NCBI RefSeq assembly: GCF_014695385.1
Contig: NZ_JACJOD010000076.1
Span: 62,001 to 126,000 of the forward strand
DNA: 64,000 nucleotides
Direction of reading: 5' to 3'
Source of the DNA: Trichocoleus sp. FACHB-46
GTDB lineage: Bacteria; Cyanobacteriota; Cyanobacteriia; FACHB-46
Shown: positions 45,249 to 53,729 of the stretch, piece after piece
Position numbering within the stretch: the stretch's first letter is position 1
Layout: every line of letters starts with the position of its first letter
Position numbers and translations under genes: made by a program
Notes under the pieces: model-generated
Database searches by the model: none
What the model was told of the DNA's origin: nothing
What the model saw: the letters and a program-made list of their open reading frames with translations, nothing else

Positions 45249-46886
45249 CTAACGAAGAGAACGCTCTGACTCTGAAGCCTGTGAAGTTATAGAAACGCGA
45301 GTCCTGTCCTGCTCCGGAATATCTGGTAAGCCATAATCTTGAGGAGTCCTGAAACCTTGGCGATAACGACGATTCGCCCAGTACACGCCTGCCCCAAACG
45401 TACCCGCCGCGATCGCGCCTCCTGCCGGAATTACCAACCACCAAGGAAACGTCGAGGGTTGGAGCGTTGGTGCGGCGGCTGTTTCCCCATGTTCATAATC
45501 CTCAGCAGTGTTGCTACCACTGCGTAGCGATTGAGCATAAAGTTGCATAGCTCGTTGCGTGACAATGCGATCGCCATCAAAGAGTCCGTTTTTGATCTCC
45601 ACTAACTCCCCTGAGGCTTGACCCAAAGTTACTTCGGTCGGTTGGAAGGCATCGCCATTTTGCACAAAGACAATCTGCTTTTTGTCATTCGTTTCCACCA
45701 GCGCAGACTTGGGAATAGCTAGCACAGCGGCGGGAGTGCGATCAGTCAGAACCTCCAACTCCGCAAACATTCCCGGTTTCAACACCCCATCAGAATTCTC
45801 TAACTCAGCTTTGACAGGCACCACGCGCGTCTCCCCTTGCACAGCAGCGCCAATCACACTGATGCGACCTGTAAAAGTGCGATCGGGCAAACTTGCCACT
45901 TTTACTTGCACTCGTTGCCCCGTCTGAATCCGATCTAAATCTTTTTCATAAATATTGGCACTGACCTGCACGCTGCTATCGTTGATGATCGTCATCACCT
46001 TTTTGCCAGCGTCTTCGCCTGATTCCCCTGTCGTGGTTTCGCGATCGGTCACGGTTCCCGCAATTGGAGCTGTAAGGGTAATCGTGCCATCGCCATTGGC
46101 ATTCGCGCCTAGCTGTCGTAACCGAGTTTGATAGGTTTCGTCGCTCAGATTGACCCGTGACTGAGCTACCTGTACTGCTGATTCAGCATGTCGCAGTTGC
46201 GAGGTAGCTTCCGAAACTGATAAGCGGCTTTCGGCTTTGGTCAGGGCTGCTTGGGCTTGAGCCAGTTTTGTTTCCGACTCTAGAAATGTGCGTCTGGCGA
46301 TCGCGCCGTTAGCCAATAGCTCCTGATCTTTGTCAAAGCGCTCTTGGGCAAAACTGACTTCACTGCGAACTTGAGCCAGCTCAGTAGCCGCGATTTTTTG
46401 TTGCTGAGCATAGTTCTGCTGCGCCAGTTGTAAATCTGCCTGGGCTTGTTGTACAGAAGCGATCGCCTCGGAACGCCGATCGAGGGCTGTAGTTCGCAGT
46501 TCTGCCAGTTCAGGACTCGTCATGGTTGCTACCGCCTGTCCCGCCTTGACGCGATCGCCGGGACTGACGAGCAGACGGGTTACGGTACCTTTCAGGGGGG
46601 TTGTCACTTCCACCTGCTGATTGGGCAAGGGTTCAATTTGGCCCATAGTGTTGAGGCCAAAGGCCAACCGCTGACGAGTCACAGGCTCTACTTTCAGCCC
46701 CATGAGCTGAGCTGTTTTCGCATCGACTGGAATCGCCCCAGCCGCTGGCGTTGCTTGGCTACCCCCCTGAAATTCATTGTCTCCATGCCCCTTATGAGCC
46801 AAGCCCTGGATGGGAGCGCTCAACAGCAGCACGGTTAGGAGAGTGCTTGTAAGCTGAGAAATAGACAATTGAGGTAGGGGAGTCAT
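45249..46886 (-). CDS. RND efflux periplasmic adaptor subunit (CzcB/CusB type)
   Basis: The 545-residue protein has a signal-like N-terminus. The biotinyl-lipoyl half motif VEVTTPLKGTVTRLLVSPGD is followed by a long alpha-helical hairpin rich in Gln/Ala (about residues 130-250). The beta-barrel region KVASLPDRTFTGRISVIGAA follows, then a membrane-proximal domain. A hydrophobic helix near residues 476-500 (WWLVIPAGGAIAAGTFGAGV) close to the C-terminus is unusual for this family and could be a second anchor. An N-terminal His stretch (HKGHGDNE) may bind metal. It is the partner of the RND pump encoded immediately downstream. Confidence 0.9.
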   Translation of the reverse strand: MTPLPQLSISQLTSTLLTVLLLSAPIQGLAHKGHGDNEFQGGSQATPAAGAIPVDAKTAQLMGLKVEPVTRQRLAFGLNTMGQIEPLPNQQVEVTTPLKGTVTRLLVSPGDRVKAGQAVATMTSPELAELRTTALDRRSEAIASVQQAQADLQLAQQNYAQQQKIAATELAQVRSEVSFAQERFDKDQELLANGAIARRTFLESETKLAQAQAALTKAESRLSVSEATSQLRHAESAVQVAQSRVNLSDETYQTRLRQLGANANGDGTITLTAPIAGTVTDRETTTGESGEDAGKKVMTIINDSSVQVSANIYEKDLDRIQTGQRVQVKVASLPDRTFTGRISVIGAAVQGETRVVPVKAELENSDGVLKPGMFAELEVLTDRTPAAVLAIPKSALVETNDKKQIVFVQNGDAFQPTEVTLGQASGELVEIKNGLFDGDRIVTQRAMQLYAQSLRSGSNTAEDYEHGETAAAPTLQPSTFPWWLVIPAGGAIAAGTFGAGVYWANRRYRQGFRTPQDYGLPDIPEQDRTRVSITSQASESERSLR

Positions 46887-46978
46887 GGCGGTTTTCTAAG
46901 TACAGCGCTTGCTGGAGGGCAATTCTCGCTAGGCTTTTACTAAGTCAGGCAACATGCAGTTTTGGTACTAACTTGTTT

Positions 46979-47686
46979 TCACCGTTGGTACCAAGCTTGT
47001 CTCCATTGCTGCATCTGCTGAATTTCAGCTTCTTGGGACTTGATGATGTCTTGAGCCAGTTGTTTGATTTCTGGGCGCTTGGACTTGCTGAGAGCATCTT
47101 GGGCCATCGTCACTGCTCCCTCATGGTGCGGAATCATGGCATTGATAAAGCGCAGATCAAATTCGGCGTCAGCTGCGCCTAAGGCCATATCCATTGCCAT
47201 GCCTTTTCTTTGATCCGGTGACATTGGCATAGCGTGACCCATCTGAGCACTCCAGGCGACGGGTTGAGCACTCGCGTTGGGATACCAGGCTTGCCGCCAC
47301 TGCTTCAGTGCTCCAATTTCTTTATTTTGTGCGGCGATGATGTCAGCCGCTAACTTTTGAATTTCAGGTCGCTGGGATTTCTGCTGAGCCTCCTGCGCCA
47401 TTGCGACCGCTCCTTCATGGTGTGGAGTCATGGCATCTACAAACCGCAAGTCATATTCGGCATTGGCTGGCCCTAACTCCATGCTGGCGCTGTGGTCCAT
47501 CGTGCCGCCGTGATGCGCGTTGCCATGAGCCATTGGCTGGTTTGAGCCAGCCGTGGCAGCAGCGGGGCTAGGAGTTTGAGCCTGATTTTGACTCGGTGTC
47601 GAGCAGGCATTCAAGAGGCTGGCAGTGGCGATCGCCCCTAGTAATAAAGCAATAGCACTGGTTTTCATCCGAAACATGCGATACAT
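46979..47686 (-). CDS. copM: DUF305 protein with two repeats, CopM-like periplasmic metal binder
   Basis: The preferred start is the ATG at 47686, seven bases after GGAG. The product, about 235 residues, has a lipoprotein-like signal (SLLNACSTPS). Two DUF305 domains follow, each with a DLRFVDAMTPHHEGAVAMAQ-type helix (second copy DLRFINAMIPHHEGAVTMAQ) and closing with an EI..M.QWRQAWY helix. The paired His and Met residues form the metal site of CopM, the periplasmic copper-binding protein of Synechocystis. It heads a same-strand run of adaptor, pump, lipoprotein, response regulator and kinase genes. A MerR-type promoter lies about 40 bp upstream. Confidence 0.87.
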   Translation of the reverse strand: MYRMFRMKTSAIALLLGAIATASLLNACSTPSQNQAQTPSPAAATAGSNQPMAHGNAHHGGTMDHSASMELGPANAEYDLRFVDAMTPHHEGAVAMAQEAQQKSQRPEIQKLAADIIAAQNKEIGALKQWRQAWYPNASAQPVAWSAQMGHAMPMSPDQRKGMAMDMALGAADAEFDLRFINAMIPHHEGAVTMAQDALSKSKRPEIKQLAQDIIKSQEAEIQQMQQWRQAWYQR

Positions 47687-47724
47687 AAATTCTCCGCAGA
47701 GAAATTGCAAAAGTCTATGCTGTT

Positions 47725-47756
47725 ATTCTGAAGTCTCCCTTTGGCTGGAGTGTCAA
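47725..47756 (-). promoter_or_regulatory. MerR-type promoter/operator of the copM-RND operon
   Basis: On the minus strand the -35 TTGACA (47751-47756) abuts the dyad CTCCAGCCAAAGGGAG (47735-47750). The -10 CAGAAT (47725-47730) follows after a 20-bp spacer. The geometry is identical to the copZ promoter at 28886-28917, with the same outer CTCC/GGAG arms. The same MerR protein probably acts here. Confidence 0.8.
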
Positions 47757-47992
47757 CTCTATATGTCAACTCTATAAATGAAATAGGCTCAAGCACCTTC
47801 CTGAGTTATCTGTAGTCAGCTATTTACCCAGAGAAACCAGCGATACACAGTCACTCAGCATTGCACCTACTTATGAAATCAAGATGAAATTGCTCTATCT
47901 CCCAGGAATGAGATGCTTTTGAGAAGAATGATGACGGTCACAAATCGGCTCGGAAGGGTTGGGCAATTTATAGTAATGGTTGATGAAATAGA

Positions 47993-48808
47993 ATGACTCA
48001 AAACATTTTTCTCAGGAATAATATCACCGTGTTCGGTGAAGGCACCCAGCCTCTACTGTTCGCTCCTGGGTTTGGGTGTGACCAAAATGTGTGGCGTTTT
48101 GTAACGTCTGCCTTCAAAGACGATTACAAGATTGTCTTGTTCGATTATGTCGGGTCCGGAAAGTCGGATCTTCAAGCCTACAACGTCGAGCGCTACAGCG
48201 ATCTCAAGGGTTATGCCCAGGATGTCCTAGATGTCTGCACCGCCCTGGACTTGAAAGACGTGATTTTTGTTGGGCATTCTGTGAGTGGTGTGATTGGGAT
48301 GTTGGCATCTATTCAAGCCCCCCAACTCTTCAGCCATCTCATCCTTGTGGCTCCTTCCCCCTGCTACATCAATGATTTACCGGATTACCAAGGTGGATTC
48401 GATCGCCAAGACATTGAAGAACTGCTAGATCTGATGGACAAAAATTACATTGGCTGGGCAAGCTTTTTAGCCCCTGTGATTATGCAGAATTCAGCGCAGC
48501 CAGAACTGACTCAAGAGCTTGAAACTAGCTTCTGCTCGACCGATCCGGTGATTATGCGTCGCTTTGCGGAAGTCACTTTTTTTTCTGATAACCGCTCTGA
48601 CTTGCCTCAAGTGACAGTGCCATCTCTCATCCTGCAATGCTCTGAAGATGCGATCGCCCCTACTGAGATAGGACATTACCTACATCGTCATCTGAGCGAA
48701 AGCACCTTGCAAATGATGCAAGCAACAGGGCATTGCCCTCACATGAGCCACCCGGAGGAGATCATCCAACTAATCCAAACTTATTTGACTGAAACCCCTG
48801 CTAGCTGA
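47993..48808 (+). CDS. RsbQ/KAI2-like alpha/beta hydrolase
   Basis: The 271-residue protein has the compact core-domain hydrolase fold. The oxyanion segment is FAPGFGCDQNVWRF, the strand-turn is LFDYVGSGKSD, and the nucleophile elbow is VGHSVSGVIG (Ser96). An acid lies in LQCSEDAIAP, and the catalytic His in TGHCPHMSHP. These are diagnostic of RsbQ, the Bacillus partner of the PAS phosphatase RsbP, and of plant KAI2/D14 receptors. The gene is followed 19 bp later by a kinase whose N-terminus is a PAS domain, giving the hydrolase-PAS pairing. It is likely to process or bind a small hydrophobic molecule and signal to that PAS domain. Confidence 0.9.
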   Translation: MTQNIFLRNNITVFGEGTQPLLFAPGFGCDQNVWRFVTSAFKDDYKIVLFDYVGSGKSDLQAYNVERYSDLKGYAQDVLDVCTALDLKDVIFVGHSVSGVIGMLASIQAPQLFSHLILVAPSPCYINDLPDYQGGFDRQDIEELLDLMDKNYIGWASFLAPVIMQNSAQPELTQELETSFCSTDPVIMRRFAEVTFFSDNRSDLPQVTVPSLILQCSEDAIAPTEIGHYLHRHLSESTLQMMQATGHCPHMSHPEEIIQLIQTYLTETPAS

Positions 48809-48827
48809 GGCCCGCAACTGTAAGTTT

Positions 48828-50591
48828 ATGATTTGCCAGATAGACGAGCCGTTCAATACAGCGCCGTGCGGTTTCCTCTCATTTAATGACGATGGCACCA
48901 TTGCGATGCTTAACGCCACACTGTCAAAATTGCTGGGGTATGAGTCTAATCAGCTAGAGGGGATGCCCATTGAATCTATCCTACCGATCGCCAGTCGCAT
49001 CTTCTATCAAACTCATTTCTTCCCGTTGCTGAAACTGCACGGCAAAGTCGAAGAAATCTACCTCTTACTCCGCGCTAAGCAGGGGGGTAACATCCCTATG
49101 CTCGTGAACGCGGTACGCCAAGAACGAGGCGGTAGCTGCTGCAACGACTGTATCTTGGTTCCCATGCGTCAACGCATTCAGTATGAAGATGAACTACTGC
49201 AAGCGAAGAAAGTAGCAGAGGCAGCTACTCAGGCCCAAAACCAGGCTAATGCAGCGTTGGCGCAAGCTCAGGCAGCTTTAGAGATTAAGCAGGCAGAGCT
49301 ATTAGAGTTAAATGTCAAGCTCGAAGAGCAAGTTCAGCAACGGACTGCTCAACTGCAACAAGCCCTGAATTTTGAGTCATTATTGCAACGAATTACGGCC
49401 AAAGTCCGCGACAGTTTAGATGAGCGCCAAATCCTCCAAACAGCCGTACAGGAATTGGGGTTAGGATTGGACGTCGAGTATTGTGATGTCGAAGTACATC
49501 AGGCCGATCAAACGCGATCGACCATTGCTTACGCCTCCCACCAGACTCTAGCTACGGCTCAAGGCTGGTATCTAGACATTACGCCTGCCTCTCCTTGGGT
49601 AGATGTCTCTTTATTAGCGGGAGAAGCGGTGCAGTTCTGTCCCTTCGGCCCAGTGAGTGCAGTTTTGCATTCTAGTCAATTAGTTGTCCTCGCTTGCCCT
49701 ATTTATGATGATCAGGGAGTTTTAGGGGATCTGTGGCTGTTCCGGCAAAAAGAACAAATTTTTAGTGACTTAGAAATCCGGTTGGTCCAACAGGTCGCGA
49801 ATCATTGTGCGATCGCGCTGCGCCAGTCGCGCCTGTATCGTGAAGCTCAGATGCAAGTTCAAGAACTGGAACGGTTGAGCCAACTCAAAGATGACTTTCT
49901 CAATACGGTTTCTCATGAGTTGCGTACCCCGATGGCTAGCATCAAACTGGCAAATCAAGTCCTAGAAGCGAACTTGAAAACGTTGGGTTTGTTGGCCGAT
50001 GAATCCCATGCGATCGCTCGTTCCTGCAAAATCATCCGCGACGAAAGCCAGCGCGAGATGGAGTTGATCAATGATCTTCTCGATATGGCTCGGCTTGATG
50101 CTGATACTGAACCGCTTAACCTGGCTACAATTGATCTTCAGCTTTTCGTACCCTACTTTGTAGAACCGTTTATAGAACGGACTCGCCATCAACAACAGCA
50201 CTTGAAGATCAATCTTCCTGAAAATCTCCCCCTTTTAACCACAGATATTTCCTATTTAGAACGAATTTTAATCGAACTGCTGCATAATGCCTGCAAATAC
50301 AGCCCTCCCGGAGCCACGATCGCGCTATCGGCTCAGGCAACTTCAGCAGCATTAGAAATTCAAGTTAGTAATTCTGGAGTCGAAATTCCAGTCGCAGAAC
50401 ATGAGCGAATTTTCAGCAAGTTCTATCGCATTCCCAATCATGATCCTTGGAAGCATGGCGGGACAGGGCTCGGATTAGCACTGGTGAAAAAGTTCGCAGA
50501 GCGCTTAGACATTGACATCCGAGTTGAAAGTAGTAGTGAGAAAACCACCTTTGTTCTAGAGTTTGAAGCTGCTGCATCAACATCTCTCTAA
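48828..50591 (+). CDS. PAS-GAF histidine kinase paired with RsbQ-like hydrolase
   Basis: The 587-residue soluble kinase begins with a PAS domain (PCGFLSFNDDGTIAMLNATL, then LPIASRIFYQTHFFPLLKLH). That style of PAS accompanies RsbQ-type hydrolases. A long Gln/Ala coiled coil spans about residues 120-185. A GAF-like region follows to about 340, then HisKA (DDFLNTVSHELRTPMASIKL) and HATPase (HGGTGLGLALVKKFAE). The expected DxGxGI box of the ATPase is degenerate (SNSGVEIP), as in some active kinases. It is cotranscribed with the hydrolase gene. The output regulator is not adjacent. Confidence 0.88.
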   Translation: MICQIDEPFNTAPCGFLSFNDDGTIAMLNATLSKLLGYESNQLEGMPIESILPIASRIFYQTHFFPLLKLHGKVEEIYLLLRAKQGGNIPMLVNAVRQERGGSCCNDCILVPMRQRIQYEDELLQAKKVAEAATQAQNQANAALAQAQAALEIKQAELLELNVKLEEQVQQRTAQLQQALNFESLLQRITAKVRDSLDERQILQTAVQELGLGLDVEYCDVEVHQADQTRSTIAYASHQTLATAQGWYLDITPASPWVDVSLLAGEAVQFCPFGPVSAVLHSSQLVVLACPIYDDQGVLGDLWLFRQKEQIFSDLEIRLVQQVANHCAIALRQSRLYREAQMQVQELERLSQLKDDFLNTVSHELRTPMASIKLANQVLEANLKTLGLLADESHAIARSCKIIRDESQREMELINDLLDMARLDADTEPLNLATIDLQLFVPYFVEPFIERTRHQQQHLKINLPENLPLLTTDISYLERILIELLHNACKYSPPGATIALSAQATSAALEIQVSNSGVEIPVAEHERIFSKFYRIPNHDPWKHGGTGLGLALVKKFAERLDIDIRVESSSEKTTFVLEFEAAASTSL

Positions 50592-50611
50592 ATCTCTCGA
50601 AATTTTTCTAA

Positions 50612-50675
50612 GCGTTCTGATCTCTGAGTGCTCTGATCTTTAAGTGTTCTGCCCCCTGGGCGTTCTTTGCCTCAG
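50612..50675. repeat. Degenerate 16-bp tandem repeat, four units
   Basis: Units of 16 bp start at 50612, 50628, 50644 and 50660: GCGTTCTGATCTCTGA, GTGCTCTGATCTTTAA, GTGTTCTGCCCCCTGG and GCGTTCTTTGCCTCAG. All share GYGYTCT at the front. The array lies 20 bp after the PAS kinase stop codon. Confidence 0.75.
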
Positions 50676-50805
50676 CTATGAACCATTGGACTGCAATATT
50701 AATGATGGATTTCGATATATTTTGAGAAATTTAGTCGTTCTTAATATATGTTGCAAAAATTAAGGGAACTCTAAGTGCAGCCACCCTTGAATCCTGAGTT
50801 GAATC

Positions 50806-53685
50806 GTGACTATGCTGCCCACCCACGACATCAGTTCATCCTTAAATCGGGAAGTCCTCCTCCACCGTATTGCGAATCGTATCCGTCAATCCCTGGAGCT
50901 TCCGGAGATCTTGAGGAAGACTGTGGCAGAAGTGCGTTCCTACCTGGGAACCGACCGAGTCAAGATTTACCAATTTCAACCAGACGATCATGGCGTGGTG
51001 ATTGCCGAATCCCTACAGAGCGATCGCTTGCCCTCCTTGCTAGGTCTGCACTTTCCCGCCGACGACATTCCGCCCTATGCGCGGGAGTTATTCGTGCGGG
51101 CTCGGCAACGCTCAATCATCAATATGGGCACCCACGAGATTGGCATCAGCCCTCTCAACTGTCCCGAAACTGGGGAACTGCTCAACGATACAGATATTCG
51201 CTATCGTCCCGTCGATCCTTGTCACCAAGAGTACCTGACCGCGATGGGCGTGCAGTCTTCTATTGTGGTTCCGGTGGTGCTCGAAGCAGAAGCAACCGGG
51301 TCTTCTCAGGGTCCATCTCCCCAATCCCAGAGTCAACTTTGGGGGCTGTTAGTTTCTCATCATGCCGAGCCGCATACGGTCACGGAAGAAGAGTTGCAAT
51401 TCATTCAAGCAGTGGTAGACCAAGTTGCGGTTGCCATTGCCCAATCCATTTTGCTGGAGCAGGTGCGAGCCCAAGCACGGCAAGAAGCCAACCTGAATCG
51501 GGTGACAGCACTGCTACAAACGTCTCCCACTGTAGACTGGCAAGATGCCCTGAAGGAAGCCGCTGACACTCTTGATGGGGGAGGCAGGCTGTATTTATTT
51601 CCAGACACCCACCACCCTAGAGAACTTTATACCTGCGGCGAGCAACCCACCTTAATTGATTCCACTCAGAATCGCTGCATTGAAGAAAACTTACTGTGGC
51701 AGAGGTATTTGCACTCAGTCTTAACGACAGCTACAGATGGAACTGGATATCAACCTTGGTCGGTTGAGTGGATGCGGGCTGTTTACGAACTAGCAGAGCC
51801 GACTCAATCTACCAAGCCAGCGCTTTCATCCTGGGCGGTGAATGATATCTATCAAGAACCCCTCTTTCGTACCTTAGCTCCCTTCTTTAGCGACACTAGG
51901 ATTCGCAGCGCTTTAATTATTCCACTGAAGCACGGCGCTCAAGTGATTGGTTGTCTCACCTTCTTCCGCAGTGGTCTTGATACTGAAACCCTTTGGGCTG
52001 GCTATCACAATCCGGATACGCGCCAGCTCATGGCACGGCAATCCTTCGACGTGTGGCGGCAAATCCAGAAAGAGCAGTCGCAAAGCTGGGTGGAAGAAGA
52101 GATCAAATATGCCCAAGTTTTAGGAGAGCGTTTCTCAGCAACGGCAAAACAATATCGGCTGTACCAACAGGTGCAAGGACTCAACGCCAATTTAGAGCGC
52201 CAAGTTGAAGAACGCACTGAAGAACTCAGACAACGTTCTGAGCAGCTCCAGCAAACGAACATCGAGCTGGAATATTTAGTGGAGCGACAAACCACCCTAT
52301 CGCGCATTGTGTCCAAAATCCGGCAGTCCCTGGAGATTGACACCATCTTTCAAATCACCACTCAGGAACTGAGCCAGGTGCTCAAAGCTGAACGAGTGGC
52401 TGTGTATCGCTTCAAGCCTGATTGGGGCGGAGAGTTTGTCGGCAACTACGAAGCCACCATACCGGAATGGCAAAGCATTGGTCATTTAGGCGTGAGTATG
52501 GTCTGGGATGACACTCACCTGCAAGAAACCCAGGGTGGACGATATCGTAACGGTGAGATTTCTGTCGTCGCTGACATTTATCAACCAGGGTATGCTCAGT
52601 GTCACATTGACTTGCTGGAGCAGTTTGAGATCAAAGCTTTTATGATCGTTCCCCTCTTTGTGGGCTCTAGCCTTTGGGGACTGCTAGGTGTTTATCAACA
52701 TTCGACAACTCGTCATTGGAAGCAGTCGGAAGTTGAGTTTGTCAGCCAAATTGCGACTCAACTTGGAGTCGCGCTACAACATGCACAATTGCTGGCTAGT
52801 ACTAAACAACAGGCTGAACAATTAGCAAACACCTTAGCTGACCTGAATCAGACGCAACTTCAGTTGGTGCACAGCGAGAAGATGTCGAGCTTGGGGCAAC
52901 TCGTGGCGGGCATTGCCCATGAAGTGAATAATCCGATCAACTTCATTCACGGCAACTTAGCGCCGATTCAGGAGTACACTCAAACCTTGCTCGATCTGAT
53001 CCATGCCTATCAGCAGGAGCATCCTACTCCATCAGCAGCCCTAGATCAGCAGCTTGAAGATAGCGACCTGAGCTACATTGAAGAAGATTTTCCCAAGCTG
53101 TGTGCCTCGATGAAGCTGGGCACTGACCGGATTCGAGAAATTGTTCAGTCTCTACGCAACTTCTCGCGCCTTGACGAAGCAGATGTGAGAGCGGTTGATC
53201 TGCATGAAGGTTTGGAGAGTACTCTTTTGATTCTGCAACATCGATTGAAGCCAGGTCCTTCTAATCCTGTGATTGCCATTGAGAGGCACTACGAAGAACT
53301 GCCGTTAGTGGAATGCTATGCTGGGCAGCTCAACCAAGTCTTTATGAATTTGCTGAGCAATGCGATCGATGAATTAGTCGATGCTGCGACCGAGAGTACC
53401 ACCTCGTCTAAAACCATCACCATTGCCACCCGCAGTGTCGATGCTGAGTGGGTAGAGATAGTGATTCAAGACAATGGTCGAGGCATTCCCGAAGCCGTTC
53501 AAGCCAAGTTATTAGATCCCTTTTTCACGACTAAGCCTATGGGACAAGGAACTGGTTTAGGTTTATTTATCAGTCATCAAATTGTTGAGAAACACAATGG
53601 TGAGCTATTGTGCCGCTCTCAGCTAGGAGAGGGGACAGAATTTGTCCTGAAGTTGCCCGTGCAGCAAAGAGTTGCGATCGCCTAA
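50806..53685 (+). CDS. PAS-less phytochrome-like histidine kinase (GAF-PHY-GAF-HK)
   Basis: The 959-residue kinase starts at a GTG (50806) or the ATG six bases later. GAF1 carries the phytochrome DIP motif (PADDIPPYARELF, residues 87-89) and a Cys-His pair (VDPCHQEYLTAMGV, Cys139-His140) matching the bilin-binding site of Cph1. Residues about 240-455 resemble a PHY domain whose tongue reads ARQSFDVWRQ (411-417). A second GAF (about 495-660) has AQCHIDLLEQFEIKA (Cys599-His600), as in cyanobacteriochromes. A coiled coil leads to EKMSSLGQLVAGIAHEVNNP (His705) and a HATPase ending GQGTGLGLFISHQIVE. No PAS or knot extension precedes GAF1, so this resembles Cph2-class photoreceptors but with kinase output. 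Bilin binding is inferred. Confidence 0.87.
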   Translation: MTMLPTHDISSSLNREVLLHRIANRIRQSLELPEILRKTVAEVRSYLGTDRVKIYQFQPDDHGVVIAESLQSDRLPSLLGLHFPADDIPPYARELFVRARQRSIINMGTHEIGISPLNCPETGELLNDTDIRYRPVDPCHQEYLTAMGVQSSIVVPVVLEAEATGSSQGPSPQSQSQLWGLLVSHHAEPHTVTEEELQFIQAVVDQVAVAIAQSILLEQVRAQARQEANLNRVTALLQTSPTVDWQDALKEAADTLDGGGRLYLFPDTHHPRELYTCGEQPTLIDSTQNRCIEENLLWQRYLHSVLTTATDGTGYQPWSVEWMRAVYELAEPTQSTKPALSSWAVNDIYQEPLFRTLAPFFSDTRIRSALIIPLKHGAQVIGCLTFFRSGLDTETLWAGYHNPDTRQLMARQSFDVWRQIQKEQSQSWVEEEIKYAQVLGERFSATAKQYRLYQQVQGLNANLERQVEERTEELRQRSEQLQQTNIELEYLVERQTTLSRIVSKIRQSLEIDTIFQITTQELSQVLKAERVAVYRFKPDWGGEFVGNYEATIPEWQSIGHLGVSMVWDDTHLQETQGGRYRNGEISVVADIYQPGYAQCHIDLLEQFEIKAFMIVPLFVGSSLWGLLGVYQHSTTRHWKQSEVEFVSQIATQLGVALQHAQLLASTKQQAEQLANTLADLNQTQLQLVHSEKMSSLGQLVAGIAHEVNNPINFIHGNLAPIQEYTQTLLDLIHAYQQEHPTPSAALDQQLEDSDLSYIEEDFPKLCASMKLGTDRIREIVQSLRNFSRLDEADVRAVDLHEGLESTLLILQHRLKPGPSNPVIAIERHYEELPLVECYAGQLNQVFMNLLSNAIDELVDAATESTTSSKTITIATRSVDAEWVEIVIQDNGRGIPEAVQAKLLDPFFTTKPMGQGTGLGLFISHQIVEKHNGELLCRSQLGEGTEFVLKLPVQQRVAIA

Positions 53686-53729
53686 ACCCTGCGAGTGCTG
53701 TGAAAATTGGTATTGCTTAACGCTCTAAA

